Shown one piece after another: positions 1 to 14,473 of a stretch of DNA of 64,000 bases. A program made the translations under genes and the position numbers. Position 1 is the first letter of the stretch, and every line of letters starts with the position of its first letter. This DNA is from Antennarius striatus (lineage: Eukaryota; Chordata; Actinopteri; Lophiiformes; Antennariidae), in the NCBI RefSeq assembly GCF_040054535.1, contig NC_090789.1:4828697-4892696 (forward strand), given 5' to 3'. Under the pieces are notes generated by a model. That model did not search any database. It saw only the letters and a program-made list of their open reading frames with translations, and was not told the DNA's origin.

Positions 1-122
1 ATCGCTGACGTTATGAAGGCGGTTGTTTTGCGATTCTGTTCTCCATTAACGGTATTTCCTGGACTTGGTTGCAGTAGTTTACAAAATGCAAGCGCAGCAA
101 AGGAAGCCATTGCCGTACTTCA

Positions 123-156
<34 letters not shown>

Positions 157-1391
157 GCATGTATGAAGCAATATTTGAAAGACGATATCGACAAATATGA
201 TCGATCGACGCGCTGATGTTTACAACCGGACTTGTAGCATTGGCTTTCCAGTTGCAAGCAGTTTGTTGAATGTGGGTGTTTAGGTGGGGGGTTGGTCAAC
301 GTAAACATTGGCTTGGCGCTGGCACCTGGGCGCGTGCATCGCCACAGTGTGTGCGCGTGCACGCCCCGACGCTTACAACAGGAAATTTTGCCGCGTCCAC
401 TCCACGCGCACTCCGTCCACGCGCGGTCGTGACGTGTATTGATTTCGATCAAGTCTGCGCAGTTTATCGTCTGCAGAGACGGACTGTGTCTTTGTTTTGA
501 CAGGGTGACAGCTGCTGGGGGTGGGCAGGCAGTGAGGGGCGGAGTTTGTTGTTGTTTCGTTGCGCATGCGCAGAGCGGCAGCTTCAGCTGACGGTGACGT
601 GCGGATATTAAAGGAAGATCGAGATCGTCCGTCAGAGATGCTCTAATAGCGTAGAGATAGTTCACTGTCAGCACTTCCGCGTCATGTAGGGGGCGCTCGC
701 GAGCTGGTCCACAAATGTAACCTTAATGATGATAAGAACCGTTCATTATGTTTATTATGTATTAAAGATAAAAGATAAATTACTTACAACACCAGTAAAT
801 TATGGATTTTAATTGCTGTGAAATGTCTTCCTGTAATTAGTTGTGATCATTATATTTAGCTGTCAAATCAAAGGTCGTCGCGTTCCATCTTTAAATGTCC
901 CTCATATAGTAAACTTTTAGGAAGATTGTCCTGTCCCAGCCAGTCACAATCCATAACGACCGATCAGCATATTACTCCAATGCTAGCATTTTGTGTGCAA
1001 AATTCTCCTACTTATTATTTCTTTTTTTTTTGAAGACATTTTTTAAAAAATGGTGAATTGCTGCTGTTTGAAGGGCTGTCATGCCAAAGTCAAAACACAC
1101 CGTTACTGACTTGAATGTCTTTGTCACCTTTTAAATTGTTTGTTTGTCACTGTAACACATTTTCTGTATAAAAAAAAAAAATACAACGAACCAGAAATAA
1201 AATGTTATTTAGAGGTCATATGCTTGATTTCTCTTGCATGAGTGTGATCAAAATATAGATAAACAACTGTTAGAAGACCATCTGTAACCTGCAAGGAACC
1301 ATAAATATTTCTCCCATATTTACTGCCACTCAAAAAAAAAAGGTAGAATTACTTCATTTTTCCTGTTTATGTTCTTTTATGTTTGTACTAG
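1..1391. other. Region 5' of first visible kat2b exon; no coding exon found
   Basis: The stretch starts with ordinary sequence and a run of about 28 T at 124-149. A CpG-rich patch at about 290-700 is described separately. After that the DNA turns AT-rich up to the kat2b exon at 1392. I looked in all frames for the expected KAT2B first-exon end (a peptide resembling KKLEKLGVYSACK) and did not find it. The 184-residue minus-strand reading frame here has no family resemblance and ends in a lysine run encoded by the poly-T tract. The segment is best read as intron 1 of kat2b or its upstream flank. Confidence 0.55.
545..700. promoter_or_regulatory. CpG-rich promoter-like patch with NRF1-type palindrome
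   Basis: The patch holds a perfect TGCGCATGCGCA palindrome at 561-572, the NRF1 site type usual in CpG-island promoters. It also has a TGACGT half-CRE at 595-600, a TATTAAA-like box near 606-612, an ETS-type ACTTCCG at about 673-679 and a CTCF-like CATGTAGGGGGCGCT at 683-697 (13 of 15 positions). No start codon with a sensible reading frame follows: the two nearby ATGs stop within two codons. It could be an intronic or alternative kat2b promoter, or the promoter of a gene outside the window. Confidence 0.45.
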
Positions 1392-6394
<5,003 letters not shown>

Positions 6395-7640
6395 CAAAGA
6401 CAAAGATATTTCTCCTCACATTAGCAAAGGATGTCCTGTTCATGTGTAGAGCAAAAGACAGTTACATGCATGAGATGCTGATATTATGACTACTGATTCT
6501 GGAGGGGGGCAGGTTTCAGACATAGATCTTTGCGTTACAGATTCCAATGGGTGTCAGATGAGCACTCTGTTGTTGCATGGTGGTGTCTCAGATCGTGAAT
6601 CGGTAGTTTAGACTGGGCCACTAGGGAGAGCCTCACTGAAGGCCTGCAAGGCTTGTTGCTGACATTAAGTAGTGGAAACATCATCGTCACGCTTCATCAC
6701 ATATCCCAGAATCCCATGGGAAAAACACAAAAGAAGGTGTCATAGAAAGGAGAAATTAAACAGGACAGAATGCTTCCAGTATTTTGTATCCAAGACCGGA
6801 AGGCCACTCAGAATGACAGCTGATTGCAGAACCACCAAACACCTGATTTTGTCTTCATTTCTTTCATCCCACCCCTTCATTCCCCCATGCATTATGGGTG
6901 TCTGCCTCATCTCCTCAGGTGACTCAGGTAGCGTTGCCATGAGGAGTAACCACATCGTACATTGTATTAACTAGATACACAGGTATTACTGTGAGGAATG
7001 TGGATTCTTACCATCTTTTTTCACTTTGTTCCCGTGAGCGTGCATGGCATTACGAAGGTCAAAGTTTGTGATGAGTTCATCCTGCCAAAAGTGGAATAGA
7101 TTTATTGCAATGTTTTAAAAGCACTTATACCCACTGTATATTTTAAATGTGTATATAACATATATTTTGTTTCAGAGCTAAAAAAAAAAATTAACCTTTT
7201 TCCACTAAGCCGCGTAGGGCAATTTGACAATTGAAATGCACTTTTATTTTTCCAAGTATTAGTTAACGCGAATGAGAGCATCTTGTGTTTTAAATTACCG
7301 CTGTTGACTAAGGACTAATTGAATTATTTAGATTTTATTCTTATTTATGTGCTGTAATTTAAAAAAAATATGCTAAAGACAAGGTCTTAATTTATTCTTT
7401 CTTATTTGTTGTCCTGCAGATGGAGATTGATAACTTTATACTTTGGAGATAAATGAAAATGTGCAATATACAATGTAGTTTTGCTGTTTTGTAAAAAGTT
7501 ATTTGTACTTTTCAAACATTAGGAAGAAATACATTTTGTAATATGCCTGGAAAAGTTATTTCATGCTGTTTGTACAATTGATTTTAATGATAGCATTAGC
7601 CTATTTTCTAGACTGAAATAAAACAAGTGAGGCTAATGTT
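6395..7640 (+). other. kat2b: Probable kat2b 3' UTR with polyadenylation signal
   Basis: Non-coding sequence follows the kat2b TAG at 6392-6394 and turns AT-rich after about 7100. A canonical AATAAA lies at 7617-7622, about 1.2 kb after the stop, which would give a long 3' UTR. The 70-bp minus-strand exon-like segment at 7012-7081 lies inside it. Confidence 0.6.
7012..7081 (-). other. Orphan exon-like segment, minus strand
   Basis: On the minus strand a 70-bp open segment is framed by a good acceptor (TTCCACTTTTGGCAG before 7081) and a strong donor (GATG then GTAAGAAT at 7011). It reads DELITNFDLRNAMHAHGNKV followed by KKD, a balanced composition unlike its AT-rich surroundings. I do not recognise the family and found no partner exon on either side. 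It may be an exon of an unrecognised antisense gene, a remnant of one, or chance. Confidence 0.3.
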
Positions 7641-8117
7641 GCATCTCCTCCTAATGTTGTTTTTCCATCTCTAGGGCATTGCAGGTTTTTACATTACAAC
7701 TTTTATGAGCCTTGTAAGGAGCCTTCCAGGTCCAATAAGAAAAGCCTTTATACTATTCCAATAATTAGAATCATATTTCATTACCATAAGTCATATGTGT
7801 CAAACTCAAGGCTTGAGAGCCATATCCGACCCGTAATACAATTATATCTGGCCCGGGAGATCATTTTATATTGATCTGTTATTATTTTTATTGATGACCT
7901 GGCCATAAGAAGCGCCAATACGACGTAAACTACAGATCCCATAATGCAGCGCACCAGCTGCGTTACAGAATGATAGGTTACCGGGGAACATTCCCGCATC
8001 CTTCAAGACAAGAGTCTGTTTACTGTCTCCAAACCTGTTATAATGTCAAAGCTAATCCTTAACAAAGGCGAAAATAAAAAGTAATTCTGAAAACAGGGTT
8101 TTAAACCCGACGGGAGG

Positions 8118-8565
8118 TTGTGTTTACTGACTGTCGGTAAACCCGGATGTCTGATTTGTGGCTGTAACGAAGGAATTCAATCTAAGACGGCACTTCGAGA
8201 CAAAACATCGGAACAAGCTAAATTTAAAAAAAAAAACCTGAATGCAGACCAGAAACTAAAAAAAGTAGAAGAATTAAAGAATAAAAAATATCTCAGGAGA
8301 TGTTTTTTCATCACCGTGAATTCACCAAGTGAAGCTGCCGTGAACGCAACGTTTTAGTGTGGCTGAAGAGACCTGGTCGGCCGAATCTGGAGTTTCTGTT
8401 CCTGTTCCACCTCACAAACCAGTACCTGGCATCATCAGCGTCCTCTGTGCCCTGTGGGGGGTGGGGGGGTTCTCCAAAGCTGGGGAAATCGTGTCCAAGA
8501 AGAGGAATCGGCTCAAAACTTAAACTGGAAAAACTATTATTTCTAAATAAAAATGCATAAGAACC
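8118..8565 (+). pseudogene. Degenerate hAT transposase: BED finger fused to hATC end
   Basis: The reading frame from 8118 gives a ZBED/GTF2IRD2-like segment with CLIC and the charged linker NLNADQKLKKVEELKN, ending near 8357. The following bases carry hATC signatures split between two frames: ASSASSVP with LEKLLFLNKN in one, and AGEIVSKKRNRL in the other. The first BED cysteine pair is recognisable, but the histidine part is altered and the catalytic core is absent. It cannot encode an active transposase and is best treated as a deletion derivative of an autonomous hAT. Confidence 0.75.
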
Positions 8566-8889
8566 CCCAGCTGACCCAAGCGTATGAAATAAACGTTTAC
8601 AAAATATAAACATAGGCATACAAATAATGATGGAAAACAAGTCAGTTCTCAGATTAAAGTCAGAATTCCGATTTAAATCTCACAATATAGACCTTTTTTC
8701 CCCCCAGTGGTCCTAATCCTCCGATGTAATTCAAGCACATAAATACATGTATTTATATTACATACACATGCATGAACATGTAATCTATATCTCATTGCTT
8801 GGGGCGCCGAATAATGAAACCGTTTTCGGCACAAATGTCGCAAACGGTTCGAAGCCGAGAGACAAAGCTCTCCGTCTCCGTCCCTACCC

Positions 8890-9192
8890 TCACCTGGTCA
8901 GGAGCGATGGGTGGTGACCGAAAGAACGAGATCGCGGATGCAAGCGGCGGAAATGGGCGTTCTCAGGCGGATGTGGTGTCTCCCTTAGAGAGAAGGTGAG
9001 AAACACCGCTGGTCGGGAGGGGCTCAGAGTAGAGCCGCTGCTCCTTCAGGTGGAAAGGAGTCAGTCCCTATAGGGAGGTGTTTCTGGGAACGCCTTGGGA
9101 TCCCCCAGTCAGAGCGGGTGGATGTGGCCGGGGAAAGGGAAGTTTGGGGCTCCTTGTTGGATGGATGGACGGATTGATGGATGGATGGATGT
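8890..9192 (+). mobile_element. LINE (non-LTR retrotransposon) 3' fragment with (TGGA)n tail
   Basis: Translated on the plus strand this gives WVVTERTRSRMQAAEMG, then LPLRERVRNTAGREGLRVEP and WERLGIPQSERVDVAGEREL in mixed frames. That is the C-terminal polyprotein signature of a very common teleost LINE (usual form ERTRSRMQAAEMSFLRRVAG). It finishes in TTGTTGGATGGATGGACGG and further GATG repeats, the usual 3' tail. It is heavily 5' truncated, and the stretch between the IERSQ-like and WERLGIP-like motifs is shortened, so there is an internal deletion. I do not assign a clade. It lies inside the hAT element. Confidence 0.75.
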
Positions 9193-9296
9193 TTCTAAAT
9201 CTAATTGTGATGGACCTCACCCCAAAGTCACTGCTTTGAAGTGAACGATGGGAACCGGCTCCTCTGTGCCTCGGTGTCTGCGCTTAGTGCGCTCAC

Positions 9297-9610
9297 TAAT
9301 AGAAAGAGATTCGCGTCCACACGACAGCGTTTTCAAAAAGATCTCCGTCCTTCCACACGTATCCGCATCAGTGCGTTGATCATCACGCAGGGACACGCCC
9401 CTTGGACAGAAAAAAGTTGCGGGTACACCGTCCACACGCCAACGCAGACCCAGCGTTTTTTGTTTTTTTTTAAAAATCAGCGTTTTTTAAAAATTGCACT
9501 TTCGTTCCGGATATCTGTGTTGTCGTGTGGAAGGAAGTCGTAAACGCAACAAAAAAAAATTTGCGTTTTCAAAAACTTCCGGCATCCTGTGGATGGGGAA
9601 GTAGTCAAAA
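9297..9610. mobile_element. MITE-like segment with GCGTTTTCAAAAA blocks
   Basis: The segment has repeated GCGTTTTCAAAAA blocks (9331-9343 and near 9562) and GTCCACACGAC / GTCGTGTGGA in inverted orientation (about 9318 and 9524). It also has runs of TTTTTAAAAATCAGCGTTTTTTAAAAAT. This composition is typical of short non-autonomous DNA transposons in fish, but clean terminal repeats and a target duplication are not evident, so the limits are approximate. It sits inside the hAT element just after the LINE tail. Confidence 0.45.
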
Positions 9611-10111
9611 TGTGTAATACGGCCTTTGACCACAGGAGGGCAGTGTCACCAATATGTGTTCATGTCCGGCGGTCGCTCAAATTAAAAGCGTCAAACGAAC
9701 AGGAAATATATTTGGTTCAATTTCACGAGAAAAGTACGACAAAAACTGGTGACGAGTTTTTCATGTTTTTACATCATTTTTAAAAGATTTTTCCAAATAA
9801 AGACGTGTAGGGAGGTTTAAGTGAGGAGATTCATCAAGTGTCGAAATCTGTTAGATTTTTGAATAAATGTTTTGAAGTTGTGGGTTAAATTTACTAGTAC
9901 TTTAGTGGAAAAGCGCATTTCTTATTCGATTTTTGCAGTTTTTTTAAAGCATGTTTCTAGTTTTAACTTTTCTAACTTTGACAAAAGATATTTTTGTAGA
10001 GAGCTAAGTATTTTAATTAATATAAAGTTTACGTTTATTGTGAAATAATATTCCCATGTTTCTATGTTGAAAAAAAACATTTAGTGTGTTCAGTAAATGT
10101 TTACCATGTTT

Positions 10112-10141
10112 ACTTTTTAGATTACCCGTAATCTAAAAAGT
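10112..10141. repeat. Perfect hairpin, 14-bp arms and 2-nt loop
   Basis: ACTTTTTAGATTAC at 10112-10125 and GTAATCTAAAAAGT at 10128-10141 are exact reverse complements separated by CC. It lies about 50 bp inside the right end of the hAT element. Confidence 0.9.
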
Positions 10142-10196
10142 CTGCTTTGACTTTTGGTCCCCCTGTGCAATTGAGTTTGACAGGCCTGCCATAAGT

Positions 10197-10668
10197 GGCT
10201 ACGGTATATTTTAATAATTCAAGACTGACACAAACATCCAGTTAGCCCAGATATACTCTCTTTCATTGAGAAGCCCATCCTTTTCATTTATGGTACTTTA
10301 GCAATTTCACCAGTCATTAATATATATTTTGAAGCAACAGAGAAAAATAAGTCAAGTTTGTCAGATCAAACATACCAATTAAAATTTATTAGTATGCAAA
10401 AATATGGACTCACAGTTAAGTCCTCAAAAAAGAATACAGAATTTTAGAAAGATGACAGAAGTGAAAAATGTATCCATGAACAGGAAATAGCTAATACTTT
10501 ATTTACATATTGATAATGAGACAGAAAAAATTTCTGTGAAATACACAAGGTATAAATAAGATCTAAAAAGTGATTATCTAATAGACATAACCTTCAAAAA
10601 CAACCACTTTTCAAAACCCCAAATACGATGAACAAGTCCAAACAACAGAAAAAGGCAGACAACTGCTT
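10197..10668 (-). other. sgo1: sgo1 3' UTR and intergenic tail, polyA signals
   Basis: AT-rich, non-coding sequence lies between the transposon's right end and the sgo1 stop. Minus-strand AATAAA signals occur at 10498-10503 (about 165 bp after the stop) and 10385-10390. The first is the likelier site for sgo1. Confidence 0.55.
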
Positions 10669-13600
10669 TCAACGACATCCAACAAATGATTCATTGTATT
10701 TCTTAAATGGTTGTTGGTTCTTCATAGAACTCCTGGATTTCTGCACAGACTTCCTGCCAGACTTCTGTTTGAAAATAGGAGAGCGGAGGAACTGCAGGTC
10801 TGTGAACTTGTCTCCACGACGTAGTTTCCTGTCAAATTGAGAAAAGGATTGTTGGGCATGAACTTAAAAACCCACAAACACAACAAAAATAATACTATTT
10901 AAAATAATAGTGATTGCTGCTGAACTTACGCATTCAGCGTGGGTTCCTTGTAGTCCACCACCATGGTGCAGCGCCGCTTGCGAGCAGGAACAGGAGTAGA
11001 GCACAGGGGGTCAGAGGGGCGCGAGCCGCCACAGGAGAATTTGCGATACGCTGCAGGGGACATATTGGTCACGTCACACAGACTCAAGCCCCGCCCTGCT
11101 GTCCTTACACCAAGCCCACCTGTAGGAAGGTGAAGAAAGACGTGAACCAAAGCAAGAAAAAAAGCGTGTCAGCACACCAGTGAGAAACTCCAACAGAATA
11201 GAGCAGGAGACACATAAACATACTTTTCTTGCATGTCCCAGCCCTCTGGGGTGTTTGGTGGGGTACCAGAGGGGGCGCCACAGCGGGGGAGTCTCCATAA
11301 CAGGAAAGAACACTGTCGATTCTCATCATCTCAGCTTCAACCAGAGGGCTGACAGGGGGCAAAGGATCCTGCTCAACAGCTCCTTGCTGAGATACAAGAA
11401 ATCCTGGAAAAAACAAAGTGATCTTAAAATCATAAATTTTAATCAGCAAACAAAAGCACTCACCTTCATCTCTGAAGAGTCTTTCAAAAAATGTGATGGA
11501 TTGAACTGAAGGCAAACACTGACACCTCTTATCTTTGTTTTTTTCTTCAATTTTTTTTTTTACAACAGTTTGTGATCAGATTTTTTTTAATGCAGCTTTG
11601 TGAAAGCCAGGGAACACTCCAGTCACTTCAAGTGAACATCTGCTCAGAGCAAATGCTTTAATCCACCTTTCAAAAGGAGGAAATCACGTCGTGAATAATG
11701 CAATATAAAAGTGAAGAGCAAGCTGTGAAAAAGGAAAATGCGTTCTTTTTTTTTTTTTTGTAAAGCTGCTTATTACAACATAATGACATCATCAAGAATG
11801 CAAATCAGCATTTTTTTTCCAGCTTGTCCTGTGGGTTAGGACTCAAACTGTGGGCTACAACATTCTAGGAATCAAAGTCAACATATTCTTAATTTACGCA
11901 CCTTGATTTTCCTGTTCCAACACCGTCGGATCAGGACCATCAGTAAGGCTAGATTCAGGTAACTGATGAGGAGAGCCTTCCTCATTTTCAGGGTCTGTAG
12001 GCTTAGGACTTGACTCCTCTTCAAAGACTACAGCAATAGGAATTAAATACAACCGTTTTGACTGTAATGCAGTTAAACACCATGAGGTAACCATAAAGCT
12101 GAAGTTAAAAAAGTAGACTTCTAAACTCACCAGGGACTTCCTGCTTTGGAGGGATGTTTTCTATTTCTCTGAGGGCTCTAGAAGGCCGACCTCTCCGGGT
12201 GGCGACCGCTTTGGTCTTGTCAGGGGGAGTCTGTCTCCATCTGGTCTTGGGAACATAAAGGCTGTCCTCCGATTCAGACGACTGTGACGACGAGCTGGAT
12301 TCATGTTGTTTGGAAGCTAGAGGTGAAGCTTCAGTTGATGGTCGGACCCCCTCTTCGCTGATGGGCGGGGCTGGCTGATCATCCTCTGCCTTGGCCCTGA
12401 AAGGTGTAACATGTACCGCCTCTTCACAGTCAAAGTCAAACGTGTCATTAAATCCCAGCGAGGTGTTGAGCTTGTTCCCTTGCGAGGGCGCGGCAGTTTT
12501 CACCCGCGTGTTCGACTGGTCCCGACTCTTGGAACGGGCTCTGGGTTTGGAATTCTCCCATGGTTTCTTTAACGGGGCACGTTCTTGTTTGCGACCCCTC
12601 TCTGGTTTCCGTGCAGCCGGTTCTGGTTTGTTGCGGGTCTGCTGCTGGGCTTGTTTCTTGCCGGCCCGCTGCTGGTTAGTTTTGTCGGGTACGACGGGTT
12701 CAGGAGTAGAATGCTGAAACTCTTCGGGCTCAATACGACTTTCACAACTTGGCTCTGCTCTACGCTGTGGCTGATTTGGGTCTCTCTCATCACTACTAAC
12801 AGGACTTGCCATTAAAGGGCTCAAGCCCACGATAGGGTCCTTCTCAGTCAGTGACCTCTTTTCGGCAACGCGCTGAGACCTCCTCCTGCTGCTTCTGTCG
12901 GTATGGCGACGCCTCACACCGACTGTAGATGGCAAGGTACTCTGCATGTCACATTCAGATGGAGCATTCTTTGCAGATTCTGAAATGATGACACAAAAAT
13001 CACCTATATTATTAAAACAGATTTTAAGATTTATGATTTCACTCGAGCAGTGACACCAGAAAATTATATTTTAATAGAGAATAAAGTACAGGTAATTCTT
13101 CATCAAATGTGAAGAATAATTTGACTAAATGAGATCATCTTCACGAATGTGAATCTGTGCACGAAAAAAAGTTTTATCTGTTATCTGTTACCTAAAATTA
13201 TTTTTAAAATTGCATGAAAATTTAACAGATTTAACAGTAATGGCTAATCACTATTGCTGAGCTAAAAGATTACCGTAATTGTGTGTATTAATGAATGTGT
13301 GTGTGTGTGTGTGTGTACCTGCACAAATTGGTGAAGCTTTGCACGCCGTAAGATCTTCAAGGTTTTGGCTGCTCGGACTCCTGCTATAAATTGAGATTTA
13401 AAAAAAAGGTTCAGTTATTGAAATCTTGATAAAGGATCATTCAGAATGTCGTGACATTTGTCTTGAGTGAGTTACCTTGGCAAATCCACTTGGCACTGGG
13501 GTTTAACAAGGTTGTTTTGAGGGTTAACCTACAACAACACACAAGGAAAACAATCATGTGAAAACACATGTTGACCTGTATTATTTAGACAACACATACA

Positions 13601-14061
13601 TCTGAGACGTTCAGGTTTCTTAGGCGTACCTCTGCAGTGACAGCCGTCAGACTTTGCTGCTCCTTGAGCCTCCTCTTGAGCAGCAGGAGGTGGAGGAACA
13701 GGGCCTGTTGCTCCCGCTTCAGCTGCAGGATCACAGCATTGGCCTGACGCACTTTCTCCTTCTCAGCTTGCAAAGCCAAGGCCAGCGACTTGTTGTTCAG
13801 CTGGACACCCTTCAGGATGGTGTGTGTGGAGTTAACCACTGAGGGGAAGCATGGTTCAGATGTCACTAGATATTTTTTTAATGCTAATTTTAAAGTAAAC
13901 TCCCGAGGATCCTCACCGCTGCTTTTATTTGCCATCCGTGCGCGTCCCCTGCTGGGAGCAGACGCGCTGGCCAGCCGTTTGTTTCTCTTCTCCTTCATCT
14001 TCTCCTTGATGTCCTCCAGACTCCTCTGGAAGGACTTCTTGTGGACCCGTTCTTTCGCCAT
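10669..14061 (-). CDS. sgo1: Shugoshin 1, complete, nine coding exons
   Basis: Shugoshin recruits PP2A to centromeres and protects cohesin from removal before anaphase. Exons in transcript order: 14061-13917, 13838-13630, 13528-13476, 13383-13319, 12979-12131, 12027-11902, 11403-11224, 11050-10930, 10828-10669. Phases join exactly and encode 635 aa plus TGA. The start [20 protein letters not shown] is the conserved N-terminus. Residues about 50-115 form the coiled coil that dimerises and binds PP2A ([20 protein letters not shown]). The 849-bp exon is Ser/Arg-rich and carries [18 protein letters not shown]. The C-terminal SGO box reads [20 protein letters not shown], then [15 protein letters not shown], the part that binds phosphorylated H2A. 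kat2b-sgo1 adjacency matches the human order. Confidence 0.95.
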
Positions 14062-14339
14062 GGCTTAGTTTCTTCTATTAGAATAAATGTGAAGTGAGTT
14101 ATTAATTACAAACGACATAGCATAATAGTTTACACACGATAAACACAAAGGGTAAGCTAACCTATGGCAAAGCTAGCAAGCTATTTTACGTTGAAGCGGT
14201 CGAAATAAGTACATGGCGGCAGTCTGCTAACAGTTAAAGTATTATTATAAACGTACCAGAATGTGTTTGTCTGGTTCCTACGTAAAGAAAAGTTACTATA
14301 AAATCCGTTTGTACCTTCGATTAGAGAGCCAAACTGTTC

Positions 14340-14440
14340 ATTTTAGTGCGGCTTCCGACTTCCTCGACTGTCCGTAAGTCGTCGTTCGAATTTTGAGAGT
14401 CGACCGCGGATTGGTAGGAATTTAAGGTGACGTCACTTCC
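14340..14440 (-). promoter_or_regulatory. sgo1: sgo1 promoter: CCAAT, CHR-like and CRE motifs
   Basis: Upstream of the sgo1 start there is TTCGAA (CHR-like) at 14385-14390, ATTGG (CCAAT on the minus strand) at 14410-14414 and a full CRE TGACGTCA at 14428-14435. CCAAT plus CHR spacing is typical of G2/M genes, which suits shugoshin. GCTAAC/GCTAGC words lie in the 5' transcribed part at 14155-14240. Confidence 0.55.
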
Positions 14441-14458
14441 GTCAGATAATGTTGATAT

Positions 14459-14473
14459 CCACTAGATGGCGCT
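14459..14473 (+). promoter_or_regulatory. CTCF-type core motif
   Basis: CCACTAGATGGCGCT fits the CTCF core CCACYAGRKGGCRSY at all 15 positions. It lies just upstream of the sgo1 promoter. Confidence 0.5.

Larger units (their letters stand above)
7792..10188 (+). mobile_element. hAT-Charlie-like DNA transposon, internally deleted, nested insertions
   Basis: Ends match the hAT-Charlie terminal inverted repeat type CAGGGGTGTCAAACTCA: left CATATGTGTCAAACTCAAGG, right (reverse complement) CAGGCCTGTCAAACTCAATT. A perfect 8-bp target-site duplication CCATAAGT flanks it at 7784-7791 and 10189-10196, as expected for hAT. Inside, 8118-8357 resembles the BED zinc-finger start of the transposase (GKPGCLIC, NLNADQKLKKVEELKN, VNSPSEAAV). 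Bases 8395-8565 resemble the C-terminal dimerisation region in mixed frames (ASSASSVP, AGEIVSKKRNRLK, LEKLLFLNKN). The catalytic middle is missing, so this copy is non-autonomous. A LINE fragment and a MITE-like segment lie further inside. Confidence 0.85.

Noticed and set aside
120-674. 184-residue minus-strand open frame at the window start
   Set aside because: It has no family motifs, ends in a lysine run from a poly-T tract and overlaps a CpG-rich promoter-like patch; most likely chance.
12391-12815. Plus-strand frames of 76-108 residues
   Set aside because: They are antisense shadows of the large sgo1 exon.
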